Shown here in pieces: positions 41,409 through 49,788 of a DNA stretch of 64,000 nt (position 1 is the first letter of the stretch; each line of letters starts with the position of its first letter). A program made the translations under genes and the position numbers. The DNA is from SW4 sp042466115 (GTDB lineage: Bacteria > Pseudomonadota > Alphaproteobacteria > Rhodobacterales > Rhodobacteraceae), in the NCBI RefSeq assembly GCF_042466115.1, contig NZ_JAXHBQ010000001.1:248001-312000 (forward strand), written 5' to 3'. The notes below the pieces were generated by a model. It saw only the letters and a list, made by a program, of their open reading frames with translations, was not told the DNA's origin and did not search any database.

Positions 41409-41866
41409 TTGGCCATTGTCGCGCGCGGAGGGCGGTCAACGCCCGCCGCCAGCATCGCGTCAAAAAACGCAGGGTCCGGAAAGCCATCCCAGGGAAACAA
41501 CCCGTGGCAGGCATTCAGGAATGCCTCGATGATGGGCGCATCAATCGGTGTTACGTCATGTCGCAGGGCGATCTGATCGGGGTCAGCCGCCACGGGCGGC
41601 AGTTGTTCAAACCCGATGACGGGCCAGATGTCTGTGCCGATCACGCCCGCGTCGATGAACTGCCGGCTGATGATGTCGCGCTGGCTGACGGGCACGGTGG
41701 CGGCCGACCGGGTCACATGGCGGGCGGTCAACAGACAAAATGCGGCGCCCGCTGGCCAATAGGGGGTGTCACGGCGATCGTCAGGGGCAATGATCACCTG
41801 CCCAAGGCCGAATGCACCGTCCAGCAACGGCACCAGAAAAATATCGGCCTGTTGGCAGGCGGTCAC
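41405..41866 (-). CDS. hypothetical protein, Imm26-like N-terminus
   Basis: The 153-residue protein opens Q-A-D-I-F-L-V-P-L-L-D-G-A-F-G-L-G-Q-V, which resembles the G-D-V-F-x-I-P-L-x-D-G-x-Y-x-x-G-x-V start of Imm26-type immunity proteins. The rest (about residues 60-153) is not familiar to me. It overlaps both neighbours by ATGA junctions. No toxin partner is in view, so immunity function is speculative. Confidence 0.6.
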   Translation of the reverse strand: MTACQQADIFLVPLLDGAFGLGQVIIAPDDRRDTPYWPAGAAFCLLTARHVTRSAATVPVSQRDIISRQFIDAGVIGTDIWPVIGFEQLPPVAADPDQIALRHDVTPIDAPIIEAFLNACHGLFPWDGFPDPAFFDAMLAAGVDRPPRATMAK

Positions 41867-42117
41867 GTGTCGTCGGGCGGGGTCAATTTGCCCGCTGTCG
41901 CCCTTTTCGCCGCCTGTGCACGGCGTTCCAGCAAAGCGCGCGCGCGTGCCTCGGCGCGGCGCACCCGCACGGCCGTCAGATAGGCCTCTTGCAGGGTCTG
42001 CGAGGACGACCCAAGGATCTCGCCGATCTCGTCGACAACCTTTTCCTCGCCTGAACGTTCCTGATCAGCCAGCGCCAGCTGGGCCAGTTCGTCAGCAGTG
42101 TCTTCCAACTGTCCCAT
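41863..42117 (-). CDS. small helical protein, function unknown
   Basis: The 84-residue product is highly helical and charged (E-R-S-G-E-E-K-V-V-D-E-I-G-E, then R-V-R-R-A-E-A-R-A-R-A-L-L-E-R-R), consistent with a short coiled coil. It starts 3 bp past the hydrolase stop and overlaps the next gene by four bases. I do not recognise the family. Confidence 0.6.
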   Translation of the reverse strand: MGQLEDTADELAQLALADQERSGEEKVVDEIGEILGSSSQTLQEAYLTAVRVRRAEARARALLERRAQAAKRATAGKLTPPDDT

Positions 42118-42120
42118 GGA

Positions 42121-42774
42121 TCAGCGCGTGTTCTCGGTCAGGCGGCGTTTCACATAGCCCGACACGGTGTCGATCATGGTGTCCATATGCGGATCCTCAA
42201 AGAAATGCCCCGCGCCCTCGATTTCGTCATGGGTGACGGTAATGCCTTTTTGTTCGTGCAGTTTGTTCACAAGGCTGACGGTGTCCTGGGGCGGGGCCAC
42301 GCGATCAGCCGTGCCGTTGATCACCAGACCCGACGAAGGGCAGGGTGCAAGAAAGCTGAAGTCATACATGTTCGCGGGGGGGCTGACGCTGATAAAGCCG
42401 GTGATTTCGGGGCGGCGCATCAGCAGTTGCATCCCGATCCACGCACCAAAGCTAAAGCCCGCGACCCAGCAGTGTTTGGAGTTGTTGTTCATGGATTGCA
42501 GGTAATCGAGCGCTGACGCGGCATCGGACAGTTCGCCGATCCCCTGATCATATTCGCCCTGCGATCTGCCGACACCGCGAAAGTTGAACCGCAGCACCGT
42601 GAACCCCATGTTATAAAACGCGTAATGCAGGTTATAGACCACGCGGTTGTTCATCGTCCCGCCAAATTGCGGGTGCGGATGCAGCACGATGGCAATCGGT
42701 GCGTCACGTTCTTTCTGGGGGTGGTAACGGCCTTCAAGCCGGCCTTCGGGGCCGGGGAAAATCACTTCGGGCAT
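42121..42774 (-). CDS. alpha/beta hydrolase
   Basis: The 217-residue serine hydrolase belongs to the COG2945-like group: H-P-H-P-Q-F-G-G-T-M-N-N oxyanion strand near residue 31-42, nucleophile motif G-F-S-F-G-A-W-I-G near 108, an aspartate in N-G-T-A-D-R-V and the histidine in G-A-G-H-F-F. ATG 42774 follows a GGGA site; ATG 42780 is two codons longer. Substrates are probably small esters or thioesters. It is the first gene of the minus-strand operon and divergent from iscR. Confidence 0.87.
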   Translation of the reverse strand: MPEVIFPGPEGRLEGRYHPQKERDAPIAIVLHPHPQFGGTMNNRVVYNLHYAFYNMGFTVLRFNFRGVGRSQGEYDQGIGELSDAASALDYLQSMNNNSKHCWVAGFSFGAWIGMQLLMRRPEITGFISVSPPANMYDFSFLAPCPSSGLVINGTADRVAPPQDTVSLVNKLHEQKGITVTHDEIEGAGHFFEDPHMDTMIDTVSGYVKRRLTENTR

Positions 42775-42814
42775 AGGCATCCCTGCTTTGGTGTTGAAGG
42801 CGCGCGACGCATTC

Positions 42815-42852
42815 TTGACGAAAACAATCAGGCACCTTAGAAAGGTTCTAAA
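42815..42852 (+). promoter_or_regulatory. iscR-suf promoter overlapped by an Irr/ICE box
   Basis: A sigma-70-like promoter, TTGACG (42815-42820), 17 bp, TAGAAA (42838-42843), is overlapped at its -10 by CTTAGAA-AGG-TTCTAAA (42836-42852). The latter agrees with the ICE/Irr-box consensus TTTAGAA-N3-TTCTAAA at 13 of 14 fixed positions. Irr bound there would block RNA polymerase; about 115 bp of leader then reach iscR. Confidence 0.75.
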
Positions 42853-42964
42853 TGCCGCTTGCACACCCATAGGGGTGCACTCCGGCCTGACCGAGTTAAT
42901 GGCGCGGCTGTCGCGCGTCAATGCAATAGCGCCCCGATACGGGCGCGATCAGGGGTAAATCGCC

Positions 42965-43423
42965 ATGAAACTGAGCACAAAGGGACGCTATGCGATGGTC
43001 GCGCTGGCCGATCTGGCGTTGCAACCGGATGGCGCCTTGGTGTCGCTGGGGGAAATCTCGGCGCGGCAGGATATTTCCTTGCCCTATCTGGAGCAGCTGT
43101 TCGTGAAATTGCGCCGTGCCGGGCTGGTCGAAAGCGTGCGCGGGCCGGGGGGTGGCTATCGCCTTGCATTGCCGCCCGCCGATATTCGCGTGGTCGATAT
43201 TCTGGCCGCCGTGGATGAAACTGTCAGCGCCATGCACAAGGGCGCAGGTGCATCGGGCGGTGCATCGGGCAGTCGCGCGCAATCCCTGTCCAACCGGCTG
43301 TGGGAGGGACTGAGCGCCAATGTTTACGTATTCCTGCACCAGACCCGCCTGTCGGATGTGGTGAAAAACGATCTGGCCCCATGCCCTGCCGTGCCCAACC
43401 TGTTCGAGGTGGTGGACGAGTGA
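42965..43423 (+). CDS. iscR: Rrf2-family regulator IscR
   Basis: The 152-residue regulator has the Rrf2 winged helix (M-K-L-S-T-K-G-R-Y-A-M-V-A-L-A-D, then S-L-P-Y-L-E-Q-L-F-V-K-L-R-R-A-G-L-V and R-G-P-G-G-G-Y-R-L-A). The loop that carries three iron-sulfur cysteines in E. coli IscR here reads H-K-G-A-G-A-S-G-G-A with no cysteine; the only cysteine is near the C-terminus (A-P-C-P-A-V-P). Rhodobacter IscR is similarly cysteine-poor and known to bind a cluster in an unusual way. It heads the suf operon and overlaps the next gene. Confidence 0.93.
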   Translation: MKLSTKGRYAMVALADLALQPDGALVSLGEISARQDISLPYLEQLFVKLRRAGLVESVRGPGGGYRLALPPADIRVVDILAAVDETVSAMHKGAGASGGASGSRAQSLSNRLWEGLSANVYVFLHQTRLSDVVKNDLAPCPAVPNLFEVVDE

Positions 43424-44466
43424 AACCGCGCATCTACCTTGATCACAACGCGACCACGCCGCTGCGCCCCTGCGCACGCGATGCGATGATCGCGGCGTTT
43501 GATTGCATCGGCAATCCGTCGTCCGTGCATGCCGAGGGGCGCGCGGCCAAAGGTATCGTTGAACGTGCCCGCGCGCAGGTGGCGGCGGCTGTCGGTGCAT
43601 CGGGTGCGGATGTGGTGTTCACATCCGGCGCGACCGAGGCTGCGGCTTTGGCGCTGGCGGGTCGTGGGTTGCACGGGGGCGACATCGAACATGACGCGGT
43701 GCTGGGCTGGATCAACGCCGACCTGCCCGTTGATGCGCAGGGGCAGGTGGCCGTAACCGACCCCGCGCACACGGCGCTGCAACTGGCCAATTCGGAAACC
43801 GGCGTCATTCAGGACCTGCCGCAAGGCATCGCCGTCAGCGATGTGACGCAGGCCATCGGGCGCATCCCCTTTGCCTATAGCTGGTCGGGCGCGGGCATGA
43901 TATTCCTGTCGGCCCACAAACTTGGCGGCCCCAAAGGGATCGGCGCGCTGGTCTTTGCCCAAGGCACGGACATCACCGCGCAAATCAAGGGCGGCGGGCA
44001 GGAAATGGGCCGTCGTTCGGGCACGGAGAACGTGGCCGCAATCGCCGGTTTCGGCGCAGCCGCAGAGGCCGCCGGCAAAGAATTGGCCGATGGCGTGTGG
44101 GATCGGGTTGCCAAACTTAGAAATATTCTAGAAGAGGCTCTTGCTGCCAGCGCAAAGGATACTATTTTTGTCGGGAATGGGATGCAACGCCTGCCCAACA
44201 CCAGTTGTTTCATCACGCCGGGCTGGAAAGGCGAAACGCAGGTCATGGCAATGGACCTTGCCGGATACGCGATCAGCGCCGGGTCGGCCTGTTCCAGCGG
44301 CAAGGTGCGCGCCAGCCGCGTGTTGCGCGCGATGGGATACGGCGACGATCTGGCCGCGAGCGCTGTGCGCGTCTCGTTGGGGCCGGACACGACTGAAGAA
44401 CAGGTCTTGCGGTTCGCGCAGGACTGGAACGACACGTTAAAGCGGCACCGCGCGCGCGCTGCCTGA
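43420..44466 (+). CDS. cysteine desulfurase, NifS/IscS-like
   Basis: The 348-residue class V PLP enzyme supplies sulfur for cluster assembly. Visible are Y-L-D-H-N-A-T-T-P at residues 5-13, T-S-G-A-T-E-A-A near 68, the PLP lysine in S-A-H-K-L-G-G-P-K near 167 and the catalytic cysteine in S-A-G-S-A-C-S-S-G-K near 288. It is shorter than E. coli IscS (404). It starts with GTG overlapping the iscR stop by three bases. A second desulfurase (sufS) ends the operon. Confidence 0.92.
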   Translation: MKPRIYLDHNATTPLRPCARDAMIAAFDCIGNPSSVHAEGRAAKGIVERARAQVAAAVGASGADVVFTSGATEAAALALAGRGLHGGDIEHDAVLGWINADLPVDAQGQVAVTDPAHTALQLANSETGVIQDLPQGIAVSDVTQAIGRIPFAYSWSGAGMIFLSAHKLGGPKGIGALVFAQGTDITAQIKGGGQEMGRRSGTENVAAIAGFGAAAEAAGKELADGVWDRVAKLRNILEEALAASAKDTIFVGNGMQRLPNTSCFITPGWKGETQVMAMDLAGYAISAGSACSSGKVRASRVLRAMGYGDDLAASAVRVSLGPDTTEEQVLRFAQDWNDTLKRHRARAA

Positions 44467-44479
44467 AAGGGGTTAGAAC

Positions 44480-46003
44480 ATGACCGCACTGGACAAAGTG
44501 GACGTCAAGGAAGGCGTTGATCAGGATACAGTCGAGGCCGTGCAGGCCCTTTCGGGCACCTACAAGCACGGCTGGGATACGGATATCGAAATGGATTACG
44601 CCCCCAAGGGGCTGACCCATGACATCGTGCGCCTGATCTCGAAAAACAACGACGAACCGGAATGGATGCTGGAATGGCGACTGGCCGCTTATGAACGCTG
44701 GTTGCAGATGAAAGAACCGAACTGGGCGATGGTCGATTACCCCGATATCGACTTTCAGGACCAGTATTACTATGCCCGCCCCAAATCCATGGTCGAAAAA
44801 CCCAAGTCATTGGATGATGTGGACCCCAAGCTGCTGGCAACATACGAAAAACTGGGTATCCCGCTAAAGGAACAGATGATCCTGGCCGGTGTCGAAGGGG
44901 CCGAGGATGTGCCCGCCGAGGGGCGCAAGGTGGCCGTGGATGCGGTGTTTGATTCCGTGTCAGTCGGCACCACCTTTCAGGCCGAATTGAAAAAGGCCGG
45001 CGTGATCTTCTGTTCGATCAGCGAGGCGATCAAGGAACACCCTGAACTGGTGCGCAAATACCTTGGGTCCGTGGTGCCGGTGTCGGACAATTTCTATGCC
45101 ACGCTCAACAGTGCGGTGTTTTCCGACGGGTCGTTCGTTTACATCCCGCCGGGCACCAAATGCCCGATGGAACTGTCCACCTATTTCCGCATCAACGCCG
45201 AAAATACCGGCCAGTTCGAGCGCACGCTGATCATCTGCGACAAGGGCGCTTATGTGTCCTACCTTGAGGGCTGCACAGCCCCCAAGCGTGACATTGCGCA
45301 ACTGCACGCCGCCGTGGTCGAGATCGTGATCATGGAGGACGCCGAGGTGAAATATTCCACCGTGCAAAACTGGTATCCCGGTGATGAAAACGGCAAGGGC
45401 GGCATCTATAACTTTGTCACCAAACGCGCCGATTGCCGTGGCGACCGCGCCAAGGTGATGTGGACCCAAGTGGAAACCGGCAGCGCTGTGACGTGGAAAT
45501 ACCCGTCCTGCATCCTGCGTGGTGATGATTCACAAGGCGAGTTCTATTCCATCGCCATCGCCAACAACTATCAGCAGGCCGACACCGGCACGAAAATGGT
45601 CCATCTGGGCAAGCGCACCAAATCGCGGATTGTGTCCAAGGGGATTTCGGCGGGGCGCGCGCAGAACACCTATCGCGGGCTGGTGTCCATGCACCCGCGC
45701 GCCAAGGATTCGCGCAACTACACCCAATGCGACAGCCTGCTGATCGGCGATAAATGCGGCGCGCACACAGTGCCCTATATCGAGGTGAAGAATAACAGTA
45801 GCCGCGTTGAACACGAGGCGACGACCAGCAAGATCGACGACGACCAGATGTTCTATTGCCGCTCGCGCGGGATGGACGAGGAAGAAGCCGTCGCGCTGAT
45901 CGTTAACGGTTTCGCCAAGGAAGTGCTGCAAGCCCTGCCAATGGAATTCGCGATGGAAGCGCAGGCACTGGTTGCGATTTCGCTCGAAGGATCAGTGGGT
46001 TAA
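44480..46003 (+). CDS. sufB: Fe-S cluster assembly scaffold SufB
   Basis: The 507-residue SufB is a right-handed parallel beta-helix scaffold that assembles clusters with SufC and SufD. Conserved blocks are F-D-S-V-S-V-G-T-T-F-Q, S-A-V-F-S-D-G-S-F-V-Y-I-P-P-G, L-E-G-C-T-A-P with the key cysteine, and H-E-A-T-T-S-K-I-D-D-D-Q-M-F-Y-C-R-S-R-G near the C-terminus. The RBS AAAGGGG lies upstream of ATG 44480. Its usual partner sufC is displaced here by one inserted gene. Confidence 0.96.
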   Translation: MTALDKVDVKEGVDQDTVEAVQALSGTYKHGWDTDIEMDYAPKGLTHDIVRLISKNNDEPEWMLEWRLAAYERWLQMKEPNWAMVDYPDIDFQDQYYYARPKSMVEKPKSLDDVDPKLLATYEKLGIPLKEQMILAGVEGAEDVPAEGRKVAVDAVFDSVSVGTTFQAELKKAGVIFCSISEAIKEHPELVRKYLGSVVPVSDNFYATLNSAVFSDGSFVYIPPGTKCPMELSTYFRINAENTGQFERTLIICDKGAYVSYLEGCTAPKRDIAQLHAAVVEIVIMEDAEVKYSTVQNWYPGDENGKGGIYNFVTKRADCRGDRAKVMWTQVETGSAVTWKYPSCILRGDDSQGEFYSIAIANNYQQADTGTKMVHLGKRTKSRIVSKGISAGRAQNTYRGLVSMHPRAKDSRNYTQCDSLLIGDKCGAHTVPYIEVKNNSSRVEHEATTSKIDDDQMFYCRSRGMDEEEAVALIVNGFAKEVLQALPMEFAMEAQALVAISLEGSVG

Positions 46004-46015
46004 AGGCCGCAGTTG

Positions 46016-46609
46016 ATGTCTGACGTGATCACGCGCCCCCATCTGACCCTGCCCGAGGCCGAGGCCGACTGGCTGCGCGCGGCCTATACGGACGCGTCGG
46101 TGATCCTTGAATACGGGTCGGGTGGGTCCACGGTGATGGGCGCGGAAATGATTGGTAAAACGATCTTTTCCGTGGAAAGCGACAAGGGCTGGCTGGACGG
46201 GATGCAGGCGTGGTTTGATGCCAATCCCCCCGCAAGCCCCGTGCATCTGCACCACGCCGATGTGGGGCCGACGGGCAAATGGGGCATGCCGCTGCATGAA
46301 AAGCGCTGGCGCAAATGGCACCGCTATCCGCTCGGCATTTGGGAAAGCGAGGGTTTCATCGCCCCCGACGTGGTGCTGATCGACGGGCGGTTTCGCGCAG
46401 GGTGCTATCTGGCGACCCTGTTCAGCACCGCCAAACCCGTGACGGTCTATTTTGACGACTACCTTGAACGTGATCCCTATCACGCGATCGAACGCTACGG
46501 AAAACCAACCGAAATTCGCGGGCGCATGGCCCGTTTCGATATTGAACCCATGGCCATTCCGCCTGCCGATCTGGGCTGGATCATGGCCACGATGACCAAG
46601 AAACAATGA
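46016..46609 (+). CDS. methyltransferase-like protein inserted in the suf operon
   Basis: The 197-residue protein begins with a helical stretch and then I-L-E-Y-G-S-G-G-S-T-V-M-G, a glycine-rich Rossmann loop like motif I of class I SAM methyltransferases, near residues 31-43. V-L-I-D-G-R-F-R-A-G and V-Y-F-D-D-Y follow. It may be a methyltransferase or a nucleotide-binding relative; no substrate can be named. It lies 12 bp after sufB and 30 bp before sufC, so it must be cotranscribed. Confidence 0.7.
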   Translation: MSDVITRPHLTLPEAEADWLRAAYTDASVILEYGSGGSTVMGAEMIGKTIFSVESDKGWLDGMQAWFDANPPASPVHLHHADVGPTGKWGMPLHEKRWRKWHRYPLGIWESEGFIAPDVVLIDGRFRAGCYLATLFSTAKPVTVYFDDYLERDPYHAIERYGKPTEIRGRMARFDIEPMAIPPADLGWIMATMTKKQ

Positions 46610-46639
46610 CGGCGCAACTTGCGCAACGAGGAGAGTATT

Positions 46640-47395
46640 ATGCTTGAGATCAAAGGCTTGAAGGTCAAACTTGAAGAAGAGGACAAGCAGATCCTCAAAG
46701 GTGTGGACCTGACGCTTGAGGCCGGCAAGGTGCATGCGATCATGGGGCCGAACGGGTCTGGCAAATCGACGCTGTCGTATGTGCTTTCGGGCAAGGACGG
46801 CTACGAAGTGACGGGCGGCAGCGCCACGCTTGACGGCGCCGACCTTCTGGACATGGACCCCGAAGACCGCGCCGCCGCCGGCCTGTTTCTAGCCTTCCAA
46901 TACCCCGTCGAAATTCCCGGTGTGGGCAATATGACATTCCTGCGCACTGCCGTGAACGCACAGCGCAAGGCACGCGGACAGGATGAAATGTCGGCCGGTG
47001 AGTTTCTGAAGGTCGTGCGCGAAAAGGCCAAGACCCTGAAAATTGACGCGGAGATGCTGAAGCGCCCCGTGAATGTCGGCTTTTCGGGTGGCGAAAAGAA
47101 ACGCAACGAAATCCTGCAAATGGCGATGCTGGAACCGAAAATGTGCGTGCTGGATGAAACGGACTCCGGTCTGGACGTGGATGCCATGAAACTGGTGTCC
47201 GAAGGTGTGAACGCCCTGCGCGACGCGGGCCGCTCGTTCCTTGTTATCACGCATTATCAACGGCTTCTGGACCACATCAAACCTGATGTCGTGCATATCA
47301 TGGCCGATGGCCGGATCGTGAAATCGGGCGGGCCGGAACTGGCACTTGAAGTCGAAACCAACGGTTACGGCGACATTCTGTCGGAGGTGGCCTGA
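46640..47395 (+). CDS. sufC: Fe-S cluster assembly ATPase SufC
   Basis: The 251-residue ABC-type ATPase energises the SufBCD complex. Walker A is G-P-N-G-S-G-K-S-T near residue 36, the signature is F-S-G-G-E-K-K-R-N near 146, and Walker B is M-C-V-L-D-E-T-D-S-G-L-D. These are the SufC-specific forms. The RBS GAGGAGAG precedes ATG 46640, and its stop overlaps the sufD start (TGATG). Confidence 0.96.
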   Translation: MLEIKGLKVKLEEEDKQILKGVDLTLEAGKVHAIMGPNGSGKSTLSYVLSGKDGYEVTGGSATLDGADLLDMDPEDRAAAGLFLAFQYPVEIPGVGNMTFLRTAVNAQRKARGQDEMSAGEFLKVVREKAKTLKIDAEMLKRPVNVGFSGGEKKRNEILQMAMLEPKMCVLDETDSGLDVDAMKLVSEGVNALRDAGRSFLVITHYQRLLDHIKPDVVHIMADGRIVKSGGPELALEVETNGYGDILSEVA

Positions 47396-48687
47396 TGGCA
47401 CTTCCCCAGATGAAAACAGACATCACCGAGGCGCGTTTGGCCGCACACGCACTGCCCGATGGGGCGGCATGGGCAACTGATTTGCGCCGCGCGGCCATCG
47501 CCCGTGTCACGGCGATGGGCCTGCCATCCAAACGCGATGAATACTGGAAATACACCGATCCAACCAGCCTCACGGCGGTCGATGCGGTGCCTGCGAAAAC
47601 GGTTCAGTTGATCGACGAGCCGCCATTGTTTGGCGAGATCGACCGCGTCGAGATCGTCTTTGTCGATGGCGTGTTTGATGCCGACCTGTCAGGCGATCTG
47701 TCGCTTGCCGGTGTCGAAATCGACCGTCTTGCCGATGCCACGGCGCGCGATATCCACTGGGTCAAAGACCTGTATGGCACGCTGGAAACCGCCGGTCAGA
47801 CCCCTGTGCACCGCCCGCTTGCCGCGCTCAACACGGCCTTTGCCACGGACGGTGTGGTGATCCGCGCAACCGCCCAAGCGGCCAAACCCGTGTGCCTGAC
47901 ATATATCCACCGCGCAGAAGCGTCGGATGCGATCCTGCACCACGTCATCAAGGTCGAAAAAGGCGCGTCCCTGACCCTGCTCGAGGTTGGTCCGGCGGCC
48001 GCGCGTTTCAACAAGGTGATGGAAGTCGACATCGCCGATGGCGGCGAATTTCACCATGTCCGCAGTCAGGGGCGTGTGCACGACCGCCGCGCCGTGACCC
48101 ATTCATTTGCCCGTTTGGGGCAGGACAGCGTGTTGAAATCGTTCACGTTAACCGCGAATGGCGCGCTGACCCGCAATGACTTTGTGATCGAAATCAATGG
48201 TGATGACACGGTGGCCCATGTGGCCGGCGCCGCCCTTGGGGACGGTGCGGACTTTCACCACGACGACACCGTTTTCATCACCCACGGCGCGCTGAACGGC
48301 GAAAGCCGGCAGGTGTTCAAAAAGGTGCTGCGCAACGGTGCAACGGGCGTGTTTCAGGGCAAGATTCTGGTCAAGGAAGGCGCGCAAAAGACCGATGGCT
48401 ACCAGATCAGTCAGGCGCTTTTGCTGGATGATGACAGCCAGTTTCTGGCCAAGCCGGAACTGGAAATCTACGCCGATGATGTGGCCTGCTCGCACGGGTC
48501 CACCACCGGCGCGATTGATGAGGACGCGTTGTTCTACCTGCGCTCGCGCGGGGTGCCCCATGGCAAGGCAACCGACATGCTGGTGCTGTCGTTTCTGGCC
48601 GAGGCGCTGGAGGAAATCGAGGATGCAGCACTGGCCGATGAAATCCTGACCCGGCTTACGGGCTGGCTGGCGCGCCGGAACCACTGA
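47395..48687 (+). CDS. sufD: Fe-S cluster assembly protein SufD
   Basis: The 430-residue SufD has the N-terminal helical domain with R-D-E-Y-W-K-Y-T-D near residue 43-51 and a C-terminal beta-helix core ending in S-H-G-S-T-T-G-A-I-D-E-D-A-L-F-Y-L-R-S-R-G, the SufB/D family signature. It overlaps sufC by one base and the following membrane gene by one base, so translation is coupled. Confidence 0.95.
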   Translation: MALPQMKTDITEARLAAHALPDGAAWATDLRRAAIARVTAMGLPSKRDEYWKYTDPTSLTAVDAVPAKTVQLIDEPPLFGEIDRVEIVFVDGVFDADLSGDLSLAGVEIDRLADATARDIHWVKDLYGTLETAGQTPVHRPLAALNTAFATDGVVIRATAQAAKPVCLTYIHRAEASDAILHHVIKVEKGASLTLLEVGPAAARFNKVMEVDIADGGEFHHVRSQGRVHDRRAVTHSFARLGQDSVLKSFTLTANGALTRNDFVIEINGDDTVAHVAGAALGDGADFHHDDTVFITHGALNGESRQVFKKVLRNGATGVFQGKILVKEGAQKTDGYQISQALLLDDDSQFLAKPELEIYADDVACSHGSTTGAIDEDALFYLRSRGVPHGKATDMLVLSFLAEALEEIEDAALADEILTRLTGWLARRNH

Positions 48688-49178
48688 TGCCCGTCACGAC
48701 CGATATCATGCGCACCTATCGCGGGCCGCGCCGCGTGGTGCGTGACCTGTTGGCGATGGGCCCGCGCGAGGATCGCGCGATCATGTGGCTGATGTTTGGC
48801 TGCCTGATCGTGTTCCTGTCGCGTTTACCCGCGCTGCAAAGGGCCGCCGTCATGGGGCAGGGCGATTTCACCCAGGATGCGGCCTATGCCTTTCTGGGGT
48901 TGATGATGATCGCGCCCTTGCTGTTTTACGGGTTGGCCGCGCTGGGGCAGGGCATCGCGCGTCTGCTTGGCGGCCGCCCCACGGGGTTTGGCGCGCGGCT
49001 TGCGCTGTTCTGGGCCTGGCTTGCGGCGACACCTGTGATCCTGCTTTACGGGTTGCTTGTCGGCCTGAACGGTGCCGCGGAGAAAGGCACGCAGTTGGTC
49101 GGGTTGATCTGGGTTGTCGTGTTTGTGCTGTTCTGGGTGCAGGGCCTGCGCGAGGCGAGTGCGCCCCATGACGCCTGA
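48687..49178 (+). CDS. membrane protein, YIP1-like, in the suf operon
   Basis: The 163-residue protein has four hydrophobic segments and a basic N-terminus (M-R-T-Y-R-G-P-R-R-V-V-R-D-L-L). It is compatible with the YIP1-type domain of its neighbour but too divergent to assign. Start and stop overlap sufD and the next gene, which suggests both encode a small membrane complex linked to the operon. Confidence 0.65.
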   Translation: MPVTTDIMRTYRGPRRVVRDLLAMGPREDRAIMWLMFGCLIVFLSRLPALQRAAVMGQGDFTQDAAYAFLGLMMIAPLLFYGLAALGQGIARLLGGRPTGFGARLALFWAWLAATPVILLYGLLVGLNGAAEKGTQLVGLIWVVVFVLFWVQGLREASAPHDA

Positions 49179-49788
49179 CAGCTTTTTCCAACTGGTCCGG
49201 GAGACAATCCTGAACCCTGCCGCCGCCGCGCACCAGGTTATGGCGGTCACGATCTCGCGCGAGAATCTTTGGCTGGCCGTGCTGTTGGCCACGGTTTTGT
49301 CCGCGATCGTCGGCGGCATTTCGCAAGCGATCGTTCCGGTCGAACCGATGGTCGTTGAAACCGTTGAAGGACCGGTAAGCCTGAATCTGTCGCCCTCGTC
49401 ACCGATGATGCAGGGCGTTTTCGTCGGCGCATCCCTCGTCTTGATGGTTTTTGCGCTTTATTTCACAGGGCTTGCCTTGGGTGGACATGGCACATTTCCC
49501 GCCACATTGGCGCTGATGGCCTGGCTGCAGGTCGTGATGGTCGTTTTGCAAGTGGCAACGCTGGTGGTGATGCTTGCAGTGCCGGTGCTGGGCGCATTTC
49601 TGGTGATGGTATCCTTTGTGGTTTTCCTGCGCGGCATGTGTGTTTTCGTCAAGGAACTGCATGGTTTCGCAGGTTTGGGCCGCGCGGTCCTGACGGTGGT
49701 GCTGGCCTTTCTTGGCGTGGCGTTCGGGTTGGCGATCATCCTTCTTATAATTGGCATCGGCGCAGGCGGAGCAGATATAAATGTTTGA
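49168..49788 (+). CDS. YIP1-family membrane protein
   Basis: The 206-residue protein has a helical N-terminus (F-F-Q-L-V-R-E-T-I-L-N-P-A-A-A-A) followed by five membrane segments, matching the YIP1 domain found in several roseobacter suf operons. I chose ATG 49168; earlier in-frame codons overlap the previous gene in a cysteine/arginine-rich stretch. Its stop overlaps the sufS start. The function in cluster assembly is unknown. Confidence 0.75.
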   Translation: MTPDSFFQLVRETILNPAAAAHQVMAVTISRENLWLAVLLATVLSAIVGGISQAIVPVEPMVVETVEGPVSLNLSPSSPMMQGVFVGASLVLMVFALYFTGLALGGHGTFPATLALMAWLQVVMVVLQVATLVVMLAVPVLGAFLVMVSFVVFLRGMCVFVKELHGFAGLGRAVLTVVLAFLGVAFGLAIILLIIGIGAGGADINV

